NCBI GenBank assembly: GCA_965214125.1
Contig: CBDCBA010000029.1
Location: 1-26,376, forward strand
Direction of reading: 5' to 3'
Length of the DNA stretch: 26,376 bases
From: CBDCBA01 sp965214125
Lineage (GTDB): Bacteria; Planctomycetota; Phycisphaerae; Tepidisphaerales; Tepidisphaeraceae
The notes under the pieces are model-generated. The model saw nothing but the letters and a program-made list of their open reading frames with translations, searched no databases and was not told the origin of the DNA. Positions 1 through 7,979 of the stretch are shown here, one piece after another; positions within the stretch are counted from its first letter, which is position 1; every line of letters begins with the position of its first letter. The translations under genes were made by a program, and so were the position numbers.

Positions 1-379
1 CGACTCGTCCTCTAGATCGGCGCCGTGGCTGGATTCGTAGTCGAAGGAGCCCAGGGTGTCGCCGCGCCGCTCCGTCTCGAACCAGAGCGCCCACGGCCCG
101 CGGGTGCCGAAGAGGGCGTACATCCCGTAGAGTGCCACGTCGGCGCGGTCGCCGGCGCGGCGAAAGGCGCGCAGGAGCATCGCCTCGGACACGCGCCCCG
201 CCGCCGAGGTGCCCCGCCAGCCGCGCCGCCAGGAGCATCGCGGGCCAGTCCTGCCGCGCGTAAGCCTCCTTCGCCCACGCCACGACGCCGCCGAACGCCT
301 CGGCCTCCTTGGCCGCGTCGAGGAACCGGCCCGACCTGTAAAGCTCCCGCACCGCTTGCACCGCTGAAACGTCGTACAC
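1..379 (-). pseudogene. Helical-repeat (TPR-like) protein, 5' part, frameshifted
   Basis: Reading the minus strand from a GTG at 379 gives about 61 sensible codons (VYDVSAVQAVRELYRSG..., then DAAKEAEAF and WPAMLLAARLAGHL). The frame then turns to arginine/proline nonsense. Dropping one base of the CCCC run at 196-199 restores a sensible frame (RVSEAMLLRAFRRAGD, ALYGMYALFGTRGPW) up to the window edge. The joined protein is rich in short amphipathic helices with A/L/Y/G spacing, as in tetratricopeptide-like proteins, but no precise family is assigned. An in-frame TAG lies upstream of the GTG (about 420), so the start cannot be far off; there is no Shine-Dalgarno. It is divergent from the membrane protein at 472, with about 90 bp between them. 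The extra base could be a sequencing error or a real mutation. The 3' end is outside the window. Confidence 0.55.
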
Positions 380-471
380 GGGCGACGATGCTAACGGCCC
401 GGCGCCCGCGACCGCAAAGCCCTACCGACGCGCCGCTCCCCCGCACACCTATTTTGCTGGTAACCTGGGCA

Positions 472-1446
472 ATGGTGGCGACTGACGAACCGGCCGCGCT
501 CCCGTGCCTGCGCTGCGGCTACGACCTGACCGGCCTCGACGACCGCCGCCCGTGCCCCGAGTGCGGCCTGCTGTCGGGCTTCAGCCGAATGGACCCGCGC
601 GAGCTCAAGCACAACCACCCGCGCTGGCTGCGCGGGCTGAGCCTCGGCGCCTGGCTGATCGTGCCGGCGGTGCTGACGCTCTTGCTCACGGCGCCGGCGT
701 TTCGACTGCTGGACCGGCACCTCTATGAAGCCCGCACCCTTGCGTGGAGCCAACGGATTCAGCCAAGACCAATCCGAAGCCGTTCTGTCGCCGGACTGCT
801 TGGCAAGCGTCTTGACGAGTTCGCAACGGCGGCGACCCTGAGCGATTGGGCGGCATTTGCCGGCTACCTCGCCCTGGCGCTGCTGCCGTGCGCGTTCGTG
901 ACCATCGCCATGTGGCTGCTGACCCGTCCGGGCCGACTTCGCACGGGGTCGAACACGGCGGGCGTGTTGCGCCTCCTCTCGCTCTGGCCGCTGGTCGTCG
1001 TCAGCCTGTCGCTGGCGCAGCTCTTTCAGTGGATTCTCATGAGTGAGTTCTTCGCAATCGTCCTGCTGACGGCGACGGTGCTGATCGCGTCGGTCATGGT
1101 CGTCCTCCTCACCCGCCACCTGACCGACCTCGCCAAACGCGCCCCCGCCCCGCTGCTCGCGGCCGACTCGCCCATCGTCGGCTACACGGCCGCGGCGGCG
1201 TTCGTGCTGATCCCGCTGGGAGTGTTCATCGTCGGGTCGTACATCGACAAGACCAAGGGCCAGCCGATCCTCGACGCCATCATCATGTCGACGGCCGCCA
1301 TCGTGCTGTCGGTCCTGCTGGCGGCGGTCGCGTGGAGCCTCTACCTGCTCGTCCGCTACGCAATCGCCTTCCGGCGCAGCGCCCGCGACGCCGAGATCGC
1401 CTACGCCGCGGCGGACGCGGCCCAGCGCACTCCGACCGCCCCGTAG
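472..1446 (+). CDS. Zinc-ribbon multi-pass membrane protein, unknown function
   Basis: A 324-residue protein. Residues 12-31 (CLRCGYDL...CPECG) carry two CxxC pairs (C12/C15 and C28/C31), a small zinc-ribbon knuckle at the cytoplasmic N-terminus that is common in planctomycete membrane proteins. It is followed by about six hydrophobic segments, roughly at residues 57-78, 128-152, 165-185, 190-215, 235-260 and 275-300. The C-terminus is a short charged, alanine-rich tail. The frame is open upstream to 25, but residues before the ATG at 472 are Pro/Arg-rich and overlap the divergent gene, so I start at 472. There is no clear Shine-Dalgarno; a TAACCT hexamer lies 5 nt before the ATG. The function is unknown; the fold suggests a small integral membrane protein rather than an enzyme. 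Confidence 0.75.
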   Translation: MVATDEPAALPCLRCGYDLTGLDDRRPCPECGLLSGFSRMDPRELKHNHPRWLRGLSLGAWLIVPAVLTLLLTAPAFRLLDRHLYEARTLAWSQRIQPRPIRSRSVAGLLGKRLDEFATAATLSDWAAFAGYLALALLPCAFVTIAMWLLTRPGRLRTGSNTAGVLRLLSLWPLVVVSLSLAQLFQWILMSEFFAIVLLTATVLIASVMVVLLTRHLTDLAKRAPAPLLAADSPIVGYTAAAAFVLIPLGVFIVGSYIDKTKGQPILDAIIMSTAAIVLSVLLAAVAWSLYLLVRYAIAFRRSARDAEIAYAAADAAQRTPTAP

Positions 1447-1521
1447 CAGAGGCCTCCGGCCTCTGCCCGATCCGCGGTTCACGATCGCGAATTGGGCAGA
1501 CGCCGCAGGCCCCTGCTACGG
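1442..1521. repeat. REPIN-like double palindrome (family A)
   Basis: Two arms of about 31 bp face each other across about 20 bp. The left arm begins CGTAGCAGAGGCC at 1442 and the right arm ends with CTGCTACG at about 1513-1520. Reverse-complemented, the right arm differs from the left at about four positions. The left arm is itself a perfect 9-bp palindrome (GCAGAGGCC, tcc, GGCCTCTGC at 1446-1466). Inverted pairs of palindromes are the layout of REPIN elements. It overlaps the stop codon of the membrane-protein gene and ends about 10 bp before asnB, so it could also act as a transcript-end structure. Confidence 0.65.
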
Positions 1522-1530
1522 TCGCAGCCC

Positions 1531-3468
1531 ATGTGCGGCATCGCCGGGTTGTGGACGACGCGCGACTCGCTGGACGTCCGCGCCGCCGCCACAGCGATGG
1601 CCGGCACCCTCGCCCACCGCGGCCCCGACGGCGAGGGCGTGTGGGCGGACGAACCGGTCAGAATCGCCCTGGGCCACCGGCGGCTGAGCATCATCGACCT
1701 CTCCCCCGCCGCCGCCCAACCCATGGCCTCGCCCGGCGGGCGATGGGTCCTCAGCTTCAACGGCGAAATCTACAACTACCGCGATTTGCGGGGCGAGCTC
1801 GACCTACCGGAAGACGCCGGCGACACCGCCGTTCTCGTCGCTGCGATCGAAGCCTGGGGCGTCGAGCGCACGCTGCCGAAGCTGATGGGCATGTTCGCCT
1901 TCGCCGCCTGGGACCGGCGCGAGCGGCAGCTTCACCTCGCCCGCGACCCGGTCGGTATCAAGCCGCTTTTTTACGGTTATTCGGGCAAAACGTTCGCCTT
2001 CGCGAGCGAGCTCAAGGCGCTGCACAAGGTCGCCGGCTTCGACCTCACCATTGACCGCGCCGCCCTCGCGAGCTTTATGCGGTACAGCTACGTGCCGACG
2101 CCGCACTCGATCTACGAGAACGTCCGCAAGCTCGAGCCCGGCACCTGGATCACCCTGACCGCGCCGACGCGGGACGCGATGATCCAACAAACCTATTGGT
2201 CGCTGCAAGACATCGCCGCCCGCGGCCAAGCCGACCCGTTTGCCGGCAGCGACGAAGAGGCCGTCGACGAACTCGACCGCCTGCTGTCGCGCAGCGTGGC
2301 CGAGCACTGCATCAGCGACGTGCCGCTGGGCGCCTTCCTGTCGGGGGGTGTCGATTCGTCGACCATCGTCGCGCTGATGCAGGCGCGTAAAGCCGGTGGT
2401 GGTGGGCGTACCAAGACCTTCACGATCGGCTCCGCCGACAGGCGCTACGACGAGTCGACCGACGCCGCCTCCGTCGCGAGGCACCTTGGCACCGATCACA
2501 CCGAGTGGAAGGTCACCGCCGCCGAGGCACAGGCGGTCATCCCCAAGCTCCCGACGCTCTACGACGAGCCCTTCGGCGACTACAGCCAGATCCCGACGTT
2601 CCTCGTGAGCCAACTCGCCCGAGGGCACGTGACCGTCGCCCTCTCTGGCGACGGCGGCGACGAGCTCTTCGCCGGCTACAACCGCCACGTCTGGGCGAGC
2701 AAGCTCTGGCGACGCGCCTCGAAGGTTCCCCGCCCCCTCCGTCACCTCGCCGCCGCGGCCGCCACCTCCCTCGCCCCCTCCACCTGGGACCGCGTCCTCG
2801 GCGGCGGCAGTCATCGCCACCCCGGCCAAAAGCTCCACAAGCTCGCGACCTTCGCCAAAGCCCCCAATGCCCGCGCCGCCTACCGCACCCTGCTGAGCCA
2901 GTGGCAAGACCCGGCATCGCTCGTCCTCGGCGTCGACGACGAAGCCCCCGCCCTCCTCGACGCTCTGCCCAATTCCCCAATTACGAATCCCCAATTCACC
3001 AACCACCTTCTGCTCTCCGACGCCCTCGGCTACCTGCCGGACGACATCCTCCACAAGGTCGACCGCGCCAGCATGGGCGTGGGCCTCGAGGCCCGCGTCC
3101 CCCTGCTCGACCCGCGCGTGATCGAGTTCGCCTGGACCCTGCCGCTCCGCCTCAAGCTGCGCAACGACGGGCGGGGGGTGGTCGGCAAGTGGCCCCTCCG
3201 CCAACTCCTCTACCGCCACGTCCCGCGAAACCTCATCGACCGTCCGAAGACCGGCTTCACCGTCCCCCTCGACGCATGGCTCCGCGGTCCCCTGCGCGAC
3301 TGGGCGAGCGACCTTCTCTCCGCCACCCATCTCCGCGACTACCTCGACCCCGCCCTCGTCCAAAAGACCTGGCACCGCTTCCTCGCCGGCCACACCGCCG
3401 ACGAGCAGAAGGTGTGGAACGTGCTGATGTTCTCTGCTTGGGCAGAAAGGATGAAGGCAGAAGGATGA
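1531..3468 (+). CDS. asnB: Asparagine synthase (glutamine-hydrolysing), glycan-cluster type
   Basis: A 645-residue class II glutamine amidotransferase plus asparagine-synthase protein. It begins MCGIAGLW, so Cys2 becomes the N-terminal nucleophile after Met removal, which fixes the start at 1531. The glutaminase half covers about residues 1-200 (HRGPDGEG 29-36, SFNGEIYNY 75-83). The synthetase half has the PP-loop SGGVDSS at 271-277 and LSGDGGDELFAGY at 371-383. Members of this family amidate aspartate with ATP and glutamine-derived ammonia. In exopolysaccharide loci such enzymes are thought to amidate a sugar acid or another small group; the acceptor is unknown here. Two oddities: residues 481-491 (NSPITNPQFTN) come from a low-complexity DNA element, and the last 10 residues are encoded by the edge of a second repeat. 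The key motifs look intact. Confidence 0.93.
   Translation: MCGIAGLWTTRDSLDVRAAATAMAGTLAHRGPDGEGVWADEPVRIALGHRRLSIIDLSPAAAQPMASPGGRWVLSFNGEIYNYRDLRGELDLPEDAGDTAVLVAAIEAWGVERTLPKLMGMFAFAAWDRRERQLHLARDPVGIKPLFYGYSGKTFAFASELKALHKVAGFDLTIDRAALASFMRYSYVPTPHSIYENVRKLEPGTWITLTAPTRDAMIQQTYWSLQDIAARGQADPFAGSDEEAVDELDRLLSRSVAEHCISDVPLGAFLSGGVDSSTIVALMQARKAGGGGRTKTFTIGSADRRYDESTDAASVARHLGTDHTEWKVTAAEAQAVIPKLPTLYDEPFGDYSQIPTFLVSQLARGHVTVALSGDGGDELFAGYNRHVWASKLWRRASKVPRPLRHLAAAAATSLAPSTWDRVLGGGSHRHPGQKLHKLATFAKAPNARAAYRTLLSQWQDPASLVLGVDDEAPALLDALPNSPITNPQFTNHLLLSDALGYLPDDILHKVDRASMGVGLEARVPLLDPRVIEFAWTLPLRLKLRNDGRGVVGKWPLRQLLYRHVPRNLIDRPKTGFTVPLDAWLRGPLRDWASDLLSATHLRDYLDPALVQKTWHRFLAGHTADEQKVWNVLMFSAWAERMKAEG
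2968..2997. repeat. CCCAATT heptamer element inside asnB
   Basis: CCCAATT occurs three times in 30 bp (starting at 2968, 2976 and about 2990), separated by C and by ACGAATC. This is AT-rich against a very GC-rich gene and adds an Asn/Pro/Thr segment (residues 481-491) between the linker and the LGYLPDDILHKVDR helix. It resembles the short tandem heptamer repeats known from filamentous cyanobacteria; that comparison is from general knowledge and was not checked by search. Confidence 0.6.
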
Positions 3469-3553
3469 AGGATGAACCTGAAACCGGAAGCAGAGGGCAA
3501 GCCTCCCGATCCGGCCTCAGGTTCATCCTTCTGCCTTCATCCCTCATCCTTTT
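3446..3553. repeat. Long imperfect hairpin with GGATGAA heptamer arms
   Basis: The left arm (about 3446-3487) is AAGGATGAAGGCAGAAGGATG followed by further GATGAA units and CCTGAAACCGG. The reverse complement of 3511-3553 reads almost the same, ending GAACCTGAGGCCGG. The arms match over about 40 bp if one heptamer is allowed to move: the left arm has an extra GGATGAA inside, the right arm an extra unit outside. The loop is 3488-3510. The left arm supplies the last codons and stop of asnB. As RNA this would fold into a strong stem and could end the asnB transcript. Confidence 0.75.
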
Positions 3554-3799
3554 CCCCCGACTTGCAAACCCGCCCGCCGTCGTTCATCATCCCGCTCGCC
3601 GGGAGGGTTGAGGCAGGGGAAGGGGCAGCATCCGAACCCACCGGCACATCCGATGTCGAACCCCGCCCCCACGCCGGACGTTCGAGAACCATCGCCGCTC
3701 CCACCCACTGCATGGGTGCGGCAGCGATCGAGCCCCCGCGGGCCCGCCTGCGACGACCGGCAACCGTCCCGAACTTCCTCCGCCACGCCGCCAGTAGCA
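3469..3799. other. Intergenic region asnB to FkbM methyltransferase
   Basis: It holds the rest of the GGATGAA hairpin (to 3553) and then about 245 bp without a convincing gene. The methyltransferase frame is open back to 3608, but its extra N-terminal residues are Pro/Ser/Arg-rich and not family-like. I see no clear promoter. Confidence 0.5.
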
Positions 3800-4576
3800 A
3801 TGAAACGCCTCTTGCTCAAAGCCGGCCAACGATTCATCCGCGGTCATCGTGCGCTGGAGGCCGTCCGCCACGGCGAGCGGTACCTCAAGCAGGTGCAGGG
3901 CAAGGGTTGGGGGGGGGCCTTCACCATCGACCAGGAGGTGCGGGGCATCTTCCCACTCCTGCCGAAGAACAACGCCGTCGTGCTGGATGTCGGCGGGAAC
4001 CGCGGCGACTGGACCCGCTCACTCCTCAAGCTCGCCGGACCGCGAATCGCAAAGGTCTATGTCTTCGAACCGTCCGCCGCGCATCGAGAGGCGCTCGCTA
4101 CCATCCCCGATCCGCGCGTCACGATCATCAACGCCGCAGTCGGAGCGACCGACGGCGTCGCGACCCTGCACGCGGAGCATCCCGGCTCGGGACGCGCCTC
4201 CCTCCACCGCCGGTTCCATCTGGCTCAAAATATCGACGAGCAGGTGACGACGCTTGCTTTGTCATCGTTTGTGGAGCAACATCAGCTCGAGACGATTCAC
4301 TTCATGAAGATGGACATTGAAGGCCACGAACTCGAGGCGCTGAAGGGGGCGCAGCCGCTTCTAGAACAGCAACGCATCCGCGCCCTCTCCTTCGAGTTCG
4401 GCGAGAGCAACCTCGCCTCGCGAACCTTCTTCCACGACTTCTGGCAGCTGCTCACGAACCACGGCTACACCCTCAGCCGGATCGTCCCCGGCCCGACCCG
4501 CCTGCCCATTCCGCGGTACACCGACGACCTCGAAACGTTCCTCGGCGCAACGAACTACGTCGCGACGCTGAAGTAG
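3800..4576 (+). CDS. FkbM family SAM-dependent methyltransferase
   Basis: A 258-residue class I methyltransferase. The SAM-binding motif I is VVLDVGGNRGDWT at about residues 60-72. Acidic motif II is VYVFEPSAAHREAL at 86-99. The FkbM signature FMKMDIEGHELEALKGA lies at 168-184. Enzymes of this family O-methylate hydroxyls, often on sugars of exported glycans or on natural products, and this gene sits between an amidotransferase and a flippase-like ABC gene. I start at the ATG at 3800 because upstream codons give low-complexity residues. A 16-bp segment upstream contains no Shine-Dalgarno. The acceptor cannot be predicted. Confidence 0.85.
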   Translation: MKRLLLKAGQRFIRGHRALEAVRHGERYLKQVQGKGWGGAFTIDQEVRGIFPLLPKNNAVVLDVGGNRGDWTRSLLKLAGPRIAKVYVFEPSAAHREALATIPDPRVTIINAAVGATDGVATLHAEHPGSGRASLHRRFHLAQNIDEQVTTLALSSFVEQHQLETIHFMKMDIEGHELEALKGAQPLLEQQRIRALSFEFGESNLASRTFFHDFWQLLTNHGYTLSRIVPGPTRLPIPRYTDDLETFLGATNYVATLK

Positions 4577-4616
4577 AAAGAACTCCAGACCCTGCCTTGC
4601 CGATCGACGCCAGCTA

Positions 4617-6551
4617 ATGCTTGCCACTGCCGAAAATTCGCCAGCCCCTGTCGCAGAACCGAAGGCAGACGCGGATCAGCCGTCTGCCGTCGGGCTGTCA
4701 GATGCGTCGAGGCGACCGGCTCCAGCGAAGGAATTGAAGCCAGGTTTGCTTCGCCAGCTCAATCAGCTGTTCAACCGCCGCGAGCGGTGGCAGATCACGA
4801 TCCTGTACTTCGCCCTCGTTACCCGAGCGGGCGTCGAGGTGGTCGGCGTCGCCTCCATCATGCCCTTCATGAGCGTGATCTCGCATCCGGAGATCGTCCA
4901 GGAGAATCGCTGGCTCGCCTCTGCTTACAACGCCTTCGGATTCACCTCAACCACGGACTTCCTGACCGTTATGGGGATCGGCGTCGTCGTGATGCTCGTC
5001 ACGGTGAACGTCGTCGGCGCGACGGCCCAGTACGCGATCGTCCGCTTCTCGTGGGGCATGAACCACCGCCTCTCGATGCGACTCATGGCCGGCTACCTCG
5101 CCCAGCCGTACAGCTTCTTCACCCAGCGGAACAGCGCGGGCCTGAGCAAGTCGCTCCTGGGTGAGGTCCAGCAGGTTGTGAACGGCGTGCTGACGCCGGT
5201 CCTGGATATGGGCGCCCGCCTCATCGTCGTGGTGGCAATCGTGACGTTGTTGCTCGTCGTTGACCCTATGCTTGCACTGTCCGTCGCAGCCGTCCTCGGC
5301 GGCGTGTACGGCGTTCTTTACGTCCTCATTCGCAAGAAGCAACGTCGCCTCGGTCGCCAGCGGGTGACGGCGAACCGCGAGCGGTTCAAAATTGCCGGCG
5401 AGGCCTTCGGCGGCATTAAAGACGTGAAGGTGCTCGGCCGCGAGCAAGCGTTCCTTCGCGCCTTCCGCCCCGCGTCGTGGGCGATGTCTCGCGCAACCGC
5501 CTCCAATCAGACGATCGCCTTCCTCCCGCGTTATCTGATCGAAACGTTGGCGTTCGGCGGCATTATCCTCGTCATCCTCTTTTACCTTCGTGGCGGCCGG
5601 GACATGAACTCGATTCTCCCGGTCGTCAGCCTCTACGCCGTGGCCGGCTACCGGCTGATGCCGGAGATTCAGCGCCTCTTCGGTGCCTTCGCCTCCATCC
5701 GCTTCAACCGCGCCGCCCTCGACGACTTTCTCGCCGACTACCACCATCTGCCCGAGGCGAAGCCTGAGACGACCGAGGAGCCCCTCCCGTTCGAACAGAC
5801 GATCGAGTTCGAAAACGTCACCTTCACCTACCCCAACGCCGCCCGCCCGGCGCTGGATGGCGTGAGCCTGACCATCGAAAAACGCCAGTCCATCGGCCTC
5901 ATCGGCCCGAGCGGCTCGGGCAAGACGACCCTCGTCGACCTGCTACTGGGCCTCTACACGCCCGACTCGGGCGAAATCCGCATCGACGGCGTGCCGCTCA
6001 CCGCATCCAACATCCGGCCGTGGCAGCGTCAGCTCGGCTACGTGCCGCAGCACATCTACCTGACTGACGACACCGTTGCCCGCAACATCGCCTTCGGTGT
6101 CCCCGCCGCCAGCGTTGATGATCAACGCGTGCACGATGCCGCCCGGCTCGCCCACATCGACGACTTCGTCCGCACGATGCCAGAGGAATACGACACCGTC
6201 GTCGGCGAACGCGGCGTCCGCCTCTCCGGCGGCCAGCGACAACGCATCGGCATCGCCCGCGCCCTGCACCACGACCCGGACGTCCTCATCATGGACGAAG
6301 CGACAAGTGCACTGGACACGGGCACCGAAACCGCGGTAATGGACGCGGTGCGAGACCTGTCGGGGCACAAGACGATCGTCCTGATCGCGCACCGCCTCAG
6401 CACCATCGAGAGCTGCGACTGCGTCATCCGCCTCGAACAGGGGCGAGTGGTCGACCACGGGACGCTCGCCGCTTTAACATTACGTCCGAATGGTCAAGAA
6501 CCAGCAACTACGACTTTGAACAGAACAGTTCGGCGATCCGTAATGGATTAG
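4617..6551 (+). CDS. ABC transporter, fused permease-ATPase (PglK/MsbA-like flippase)
   Basis: A 644-residue half-transporter. Residues 1-45 are a Pro/Ala-rich cytoplasmic lead. The transmembrane domain spans about 58-345, with hydrophobic segments near 60-85, 115-140, 200-225, 220-236 and 308-325. The ATPase domain covers about 395-620: Walker A GPSGSGKTT 430-438, Q-loop Q478, signature LSGGQ 536-540, Walker B VLIMDE 556-561 and H-loop H592. Homodimeric members flip lipid-linked oligosaccharides (PglK) or lipids (MsbA); the glycan context favours the first. The C-terminus is odd. After HGTLAAL the usual helix is replaced by a Thr/Asn/Arg tail (621-644) encoded by lower-GC DNA that reaches the edge of a MITE-like element. 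The catalytic parts are complete, so it may still work. Confidence 0.88.
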   Translation: MLATAENSPAPVAEPKADADQPSAVGLSDASRRPAPAKELKPGLLRQLNQLFNRRERWQITILYFALVTRAGVEVVGVASIMPFMSVISHPEIVQENRWLASAYNAFGFTSTTDFLTVMGIGVVVMLVTVNVVGATAQYAIVRFSWGMNHRLSMRLMAGYLAQPYSFFTQRNSAGLSKSLLGEVQQVVNGVLTPVLDMGARLIVVVAIVTLLLVVDPMLALSVAAVLGGVYGVLYVLIRKKQRRLGRQRVTANRERFKIAGEAFGGIKDVKVLGREQAFLRAFRPASWAMSRATASNQTIAFLPRYLIETLAFGGIILVILFYLRGGRDMNSILPVVSLYAVAGYRLMPEIQRLFGAFASIRFNRAALDDFLADYHHLPEAKPETTEEPLPFEQTIEFENVTFTYPNAARPALDGVSLTIEKRQSIGLIGPSGSGKTTLVDLLLGLYTPDSGEIRIDGVPLTASNIRPWQRQLGYVPQHIYLTDDTVARNIAFGVPAASVDDQRVHDAARLAHIDDFVRTMPEEYDTVVGERGVRLSGGQRQRIGIARALHHDPDVLIMDEATSALDTGTETAVMDAVRDLSGHKTIVLIAHRLSTIESCDCVIRLEQGRVVDHGTLAALTLRPNGQEPATTTLNRTVRRSVMD

Positions 6552-6676
6552 GAAGGGCTCTGTCTCGACCCTTTAATTTGGCATAGTCTGACATAGAGGC
6601 GTTAACCAGAAACACCGGAAGGTGGGCCTGCCTGATTTCTCCGCACCACGATCTACAGAGGGTCGAGACAAAGCCG
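6552..6676. mobile_element. MITE-like element with 17-bp inverted ends
   Basis: GGCTCTGTCTCGACCCT at 6556-6572 is inverted at 6659-6675 (AGGGTCGAGACAAAGCC), matching 16 of 17 positions. The about 85 bp between them have no open frame worth calling. TTAG occurs just outside both ends (6548-6551 and 6677-6680), 4 and 1 nt from the arms, which might be remains of a 4-bp target duplication. The size and ends fit a non-autonomous derivative of an IS, perhaps IS5-like, but the parent IS is not in the window. The ABC gene stops right before it and a GT4 remnant begins right after it. Confidence 0.55.
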
Positions 6677-7107
6677 TTAGCGAACTGCCAACCGCACTAA
6701 CCTATGATCCGCACATACTCTTCAGGCCTGGGTTCGTGCCCGACGATGACTTGCAGACTTTTGTGAATGCTTCTGACATTGTCGTTTTTCCGTATCAGGA
6801 CGTCCTGATGTCGGGTGCGGTCTTGCTGGCGATGTCCTTCGGGAAGGCTTGCGTAGCTCCACGCTTGGGCTGCATCGCTGATGTTCTTGATGATAACGGT
6901 GCGTTTCTGTTCACATCGGTGAGGACGGTGGTTTGCATAAAGCGTTGCGATCGAGCGTCAGTCGGTGGGATGTCATAGTAGCGATGGGAAGTTAAATTTA
7001 TCGCAAAGCGCAACACTGGGCTATTGACAAAGATTGCGGAGATGACTTATAACGCATATACAGGCGAAGTTCAAGATGACATGCCTGCCACAGTCAAGGC
7101 ACCATAA
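6677..7107 (+). pseudogene. Decayed 3' fragment of a GT4 glycosyltransferase
   Basis: From about 6680 the frame reads the C-terminal domain of a group-1 glycosyltransferase: ILFRPGFVPDDDLQTFVNAS, then DIVVFPYQDVLMSGAVLLAM, then SFGKACVAPRLGCIADVLDD. After GAFLF (about 6910) the sense continues in another frame (EDGGLHKALRSSVSRWD, about 6921-6971) to a TAA at 6993. It then resumes in the first frame (TKIAEMTYNAYTGEVQ) up to a TAA at 7105-7107. The N-terminal domain is missing and the fragment starts at the border of the MITE-like element. The final TAA overlaps the ATG of the next GT2 gene (TAATG), so this was once an operon member. Confidence 0.75.
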
Positions 7108-7979
7108 TGCTGATTACTGTCATTATCCCAACGCACAATCGAGCCGACTTAGTGGTGCGTGCTATTGCCGCGGTTCTGGAGCAGCAGGCTGACTCTTTCG
7201 AGATTATCGTCGTTGATGACGGCTCGACGGATGATACAAAGGCGGTTGTGACCGGCTTCGGTGATTCTCGAATCCGCTATCACCGCCTTGAAAAGCAGGG
7301 CGCGACCGCGGCGCGAAATGTTGGTGTCGCCATCGGCAGGGGGAATTACCTGATCTTTCTTGACAGCGACGATCAGCCACTTCCGAGGTGGCTCGAATGC
7401 TACGCGGATGCGATCAACACCGCTCAGGCTGAGGTAATCTGCTGCGGCTGCGTCAAGCGGACTGAGGGAGTGGAGGGCGAATCGCAGCAACTCCCGAAGA
7501 ACATGGGCAAGGTGTTCGACAGCCAGACCGGCCTCTTTCTCGCTGGGACGTTTTGCGTCTCCCGGCGGGTGTTTGAGGCTGCCGGTGGCTATGACGCCAC
7601 GCTTCCAGCAGGGCATCACACCGACCTCGCGATGCGAATTGTGCCGGTGCTGAAGAGCAAGGAGTGGCAGATCAGCAACATCTTTGAGCCGCTGATCGTG
7701 ATACATGCCCATCGAGGTGAGAAGATCCGCAGCAACCATCAAGCCGTCTTTGATGGAACAGCACAAATTCTTCGGACGCGCAAGGAGCTTCTTCTCCGTG
7801 ATCCGCGAACTTATGCGAACTACTGCGCAGTGGCTGGCGTGTCTGCAATCCGTTTGCGTCGCTACAACGACGCCCGAAGATACTTCCTTGATGCAGCACG
7901 GATCAGGCCACTACGACTGAAACATTGGCTTCAGCTTGCGATGGCGACCTGTCCTCCCCTTGCAAGGCGGGTTTGGTAA
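7107..7979 (+). CDS. GT2 family glycosyltransferase
   Basis: A 290-residue GT-A fold enzyme. The N-terminal strand TVIIPTHNRAD is at residues 4-14, and the nucleotide-binding VVDDGSTDDT is at 35-44. The metal-binding DXD-type motif FLDSDDQP is at 84-91. The family transfers a sugar from a nucleotide sugar in the cytoplasm. The C-terminal about 40 residues (RRYNDARRYFLDAARIRPLR) form a helical tail often seen in such enzymes. The start overlaps the stop of the preceding GT4 remnant. The GC content is lower than in the flanking asnB or GT4 genes. Donor and acceptor are unknown. Confidence 0.88.
   Translation: MLITVIIPTHNRADLVVRAIAAVLEQQADSFEIIVVDDGSTDDTKAVVTGFGDSRIRYHRLEKQGATAARNVGVAIGRGNYLIFLDSDDQPLPRWLECYADAINTAQAEVICCGCVKRTEGVEGESQQLPKNMGKVFDSQTGLFLAGTFCVSRRVFEAAGGYDATLPAGHHTDLAMRIVPVLKSKEWQISNIFEPLIVIHAHRGEKIRSNHQAVFDGTAQILRTRKELLLRDPRTYANYCAVAGVSAIRLRRYNDARRYFLDAARIRPLRLKHWLQLAMATCPPLARRVW

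Noticed and set aside
461..466. TAACCT as -10 of a leaderless transcript for the zinc-ribbon gene
   Set aside because: It is at a fitting distance from the ATG, but no -35-like sequence precedes it; the match is likely by chance.
391..1482. Long minus-strand open frame opposite the zinc-ribbon gene
   Set aside because: Composition is Arg/Gln/Asp-rich without domains; the plus strand has membrane segments and a CxxC zinc ribbon.
1804..3393. 529-codon minus-strand open frame opposite asnB
   Set aside because: The plus frame contains all asparagine synthase motifs; the minus frame is Glu/Gly/Val-rich antisense of GC-rich codons.
3608..3799. N-terminal extension of the FkbM methyltransferase
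   Set aside because: The residues are Pro/Ser/Arg-rich low-complexity and the family starts near the ATG at 3800.
6548..6680. TTAG target-site duplication of the MITE-like element
   Set aside because: TTAG lies on both sides but 4 nt from one arm and 1 nt from the other; too short and asymmetric to claim.
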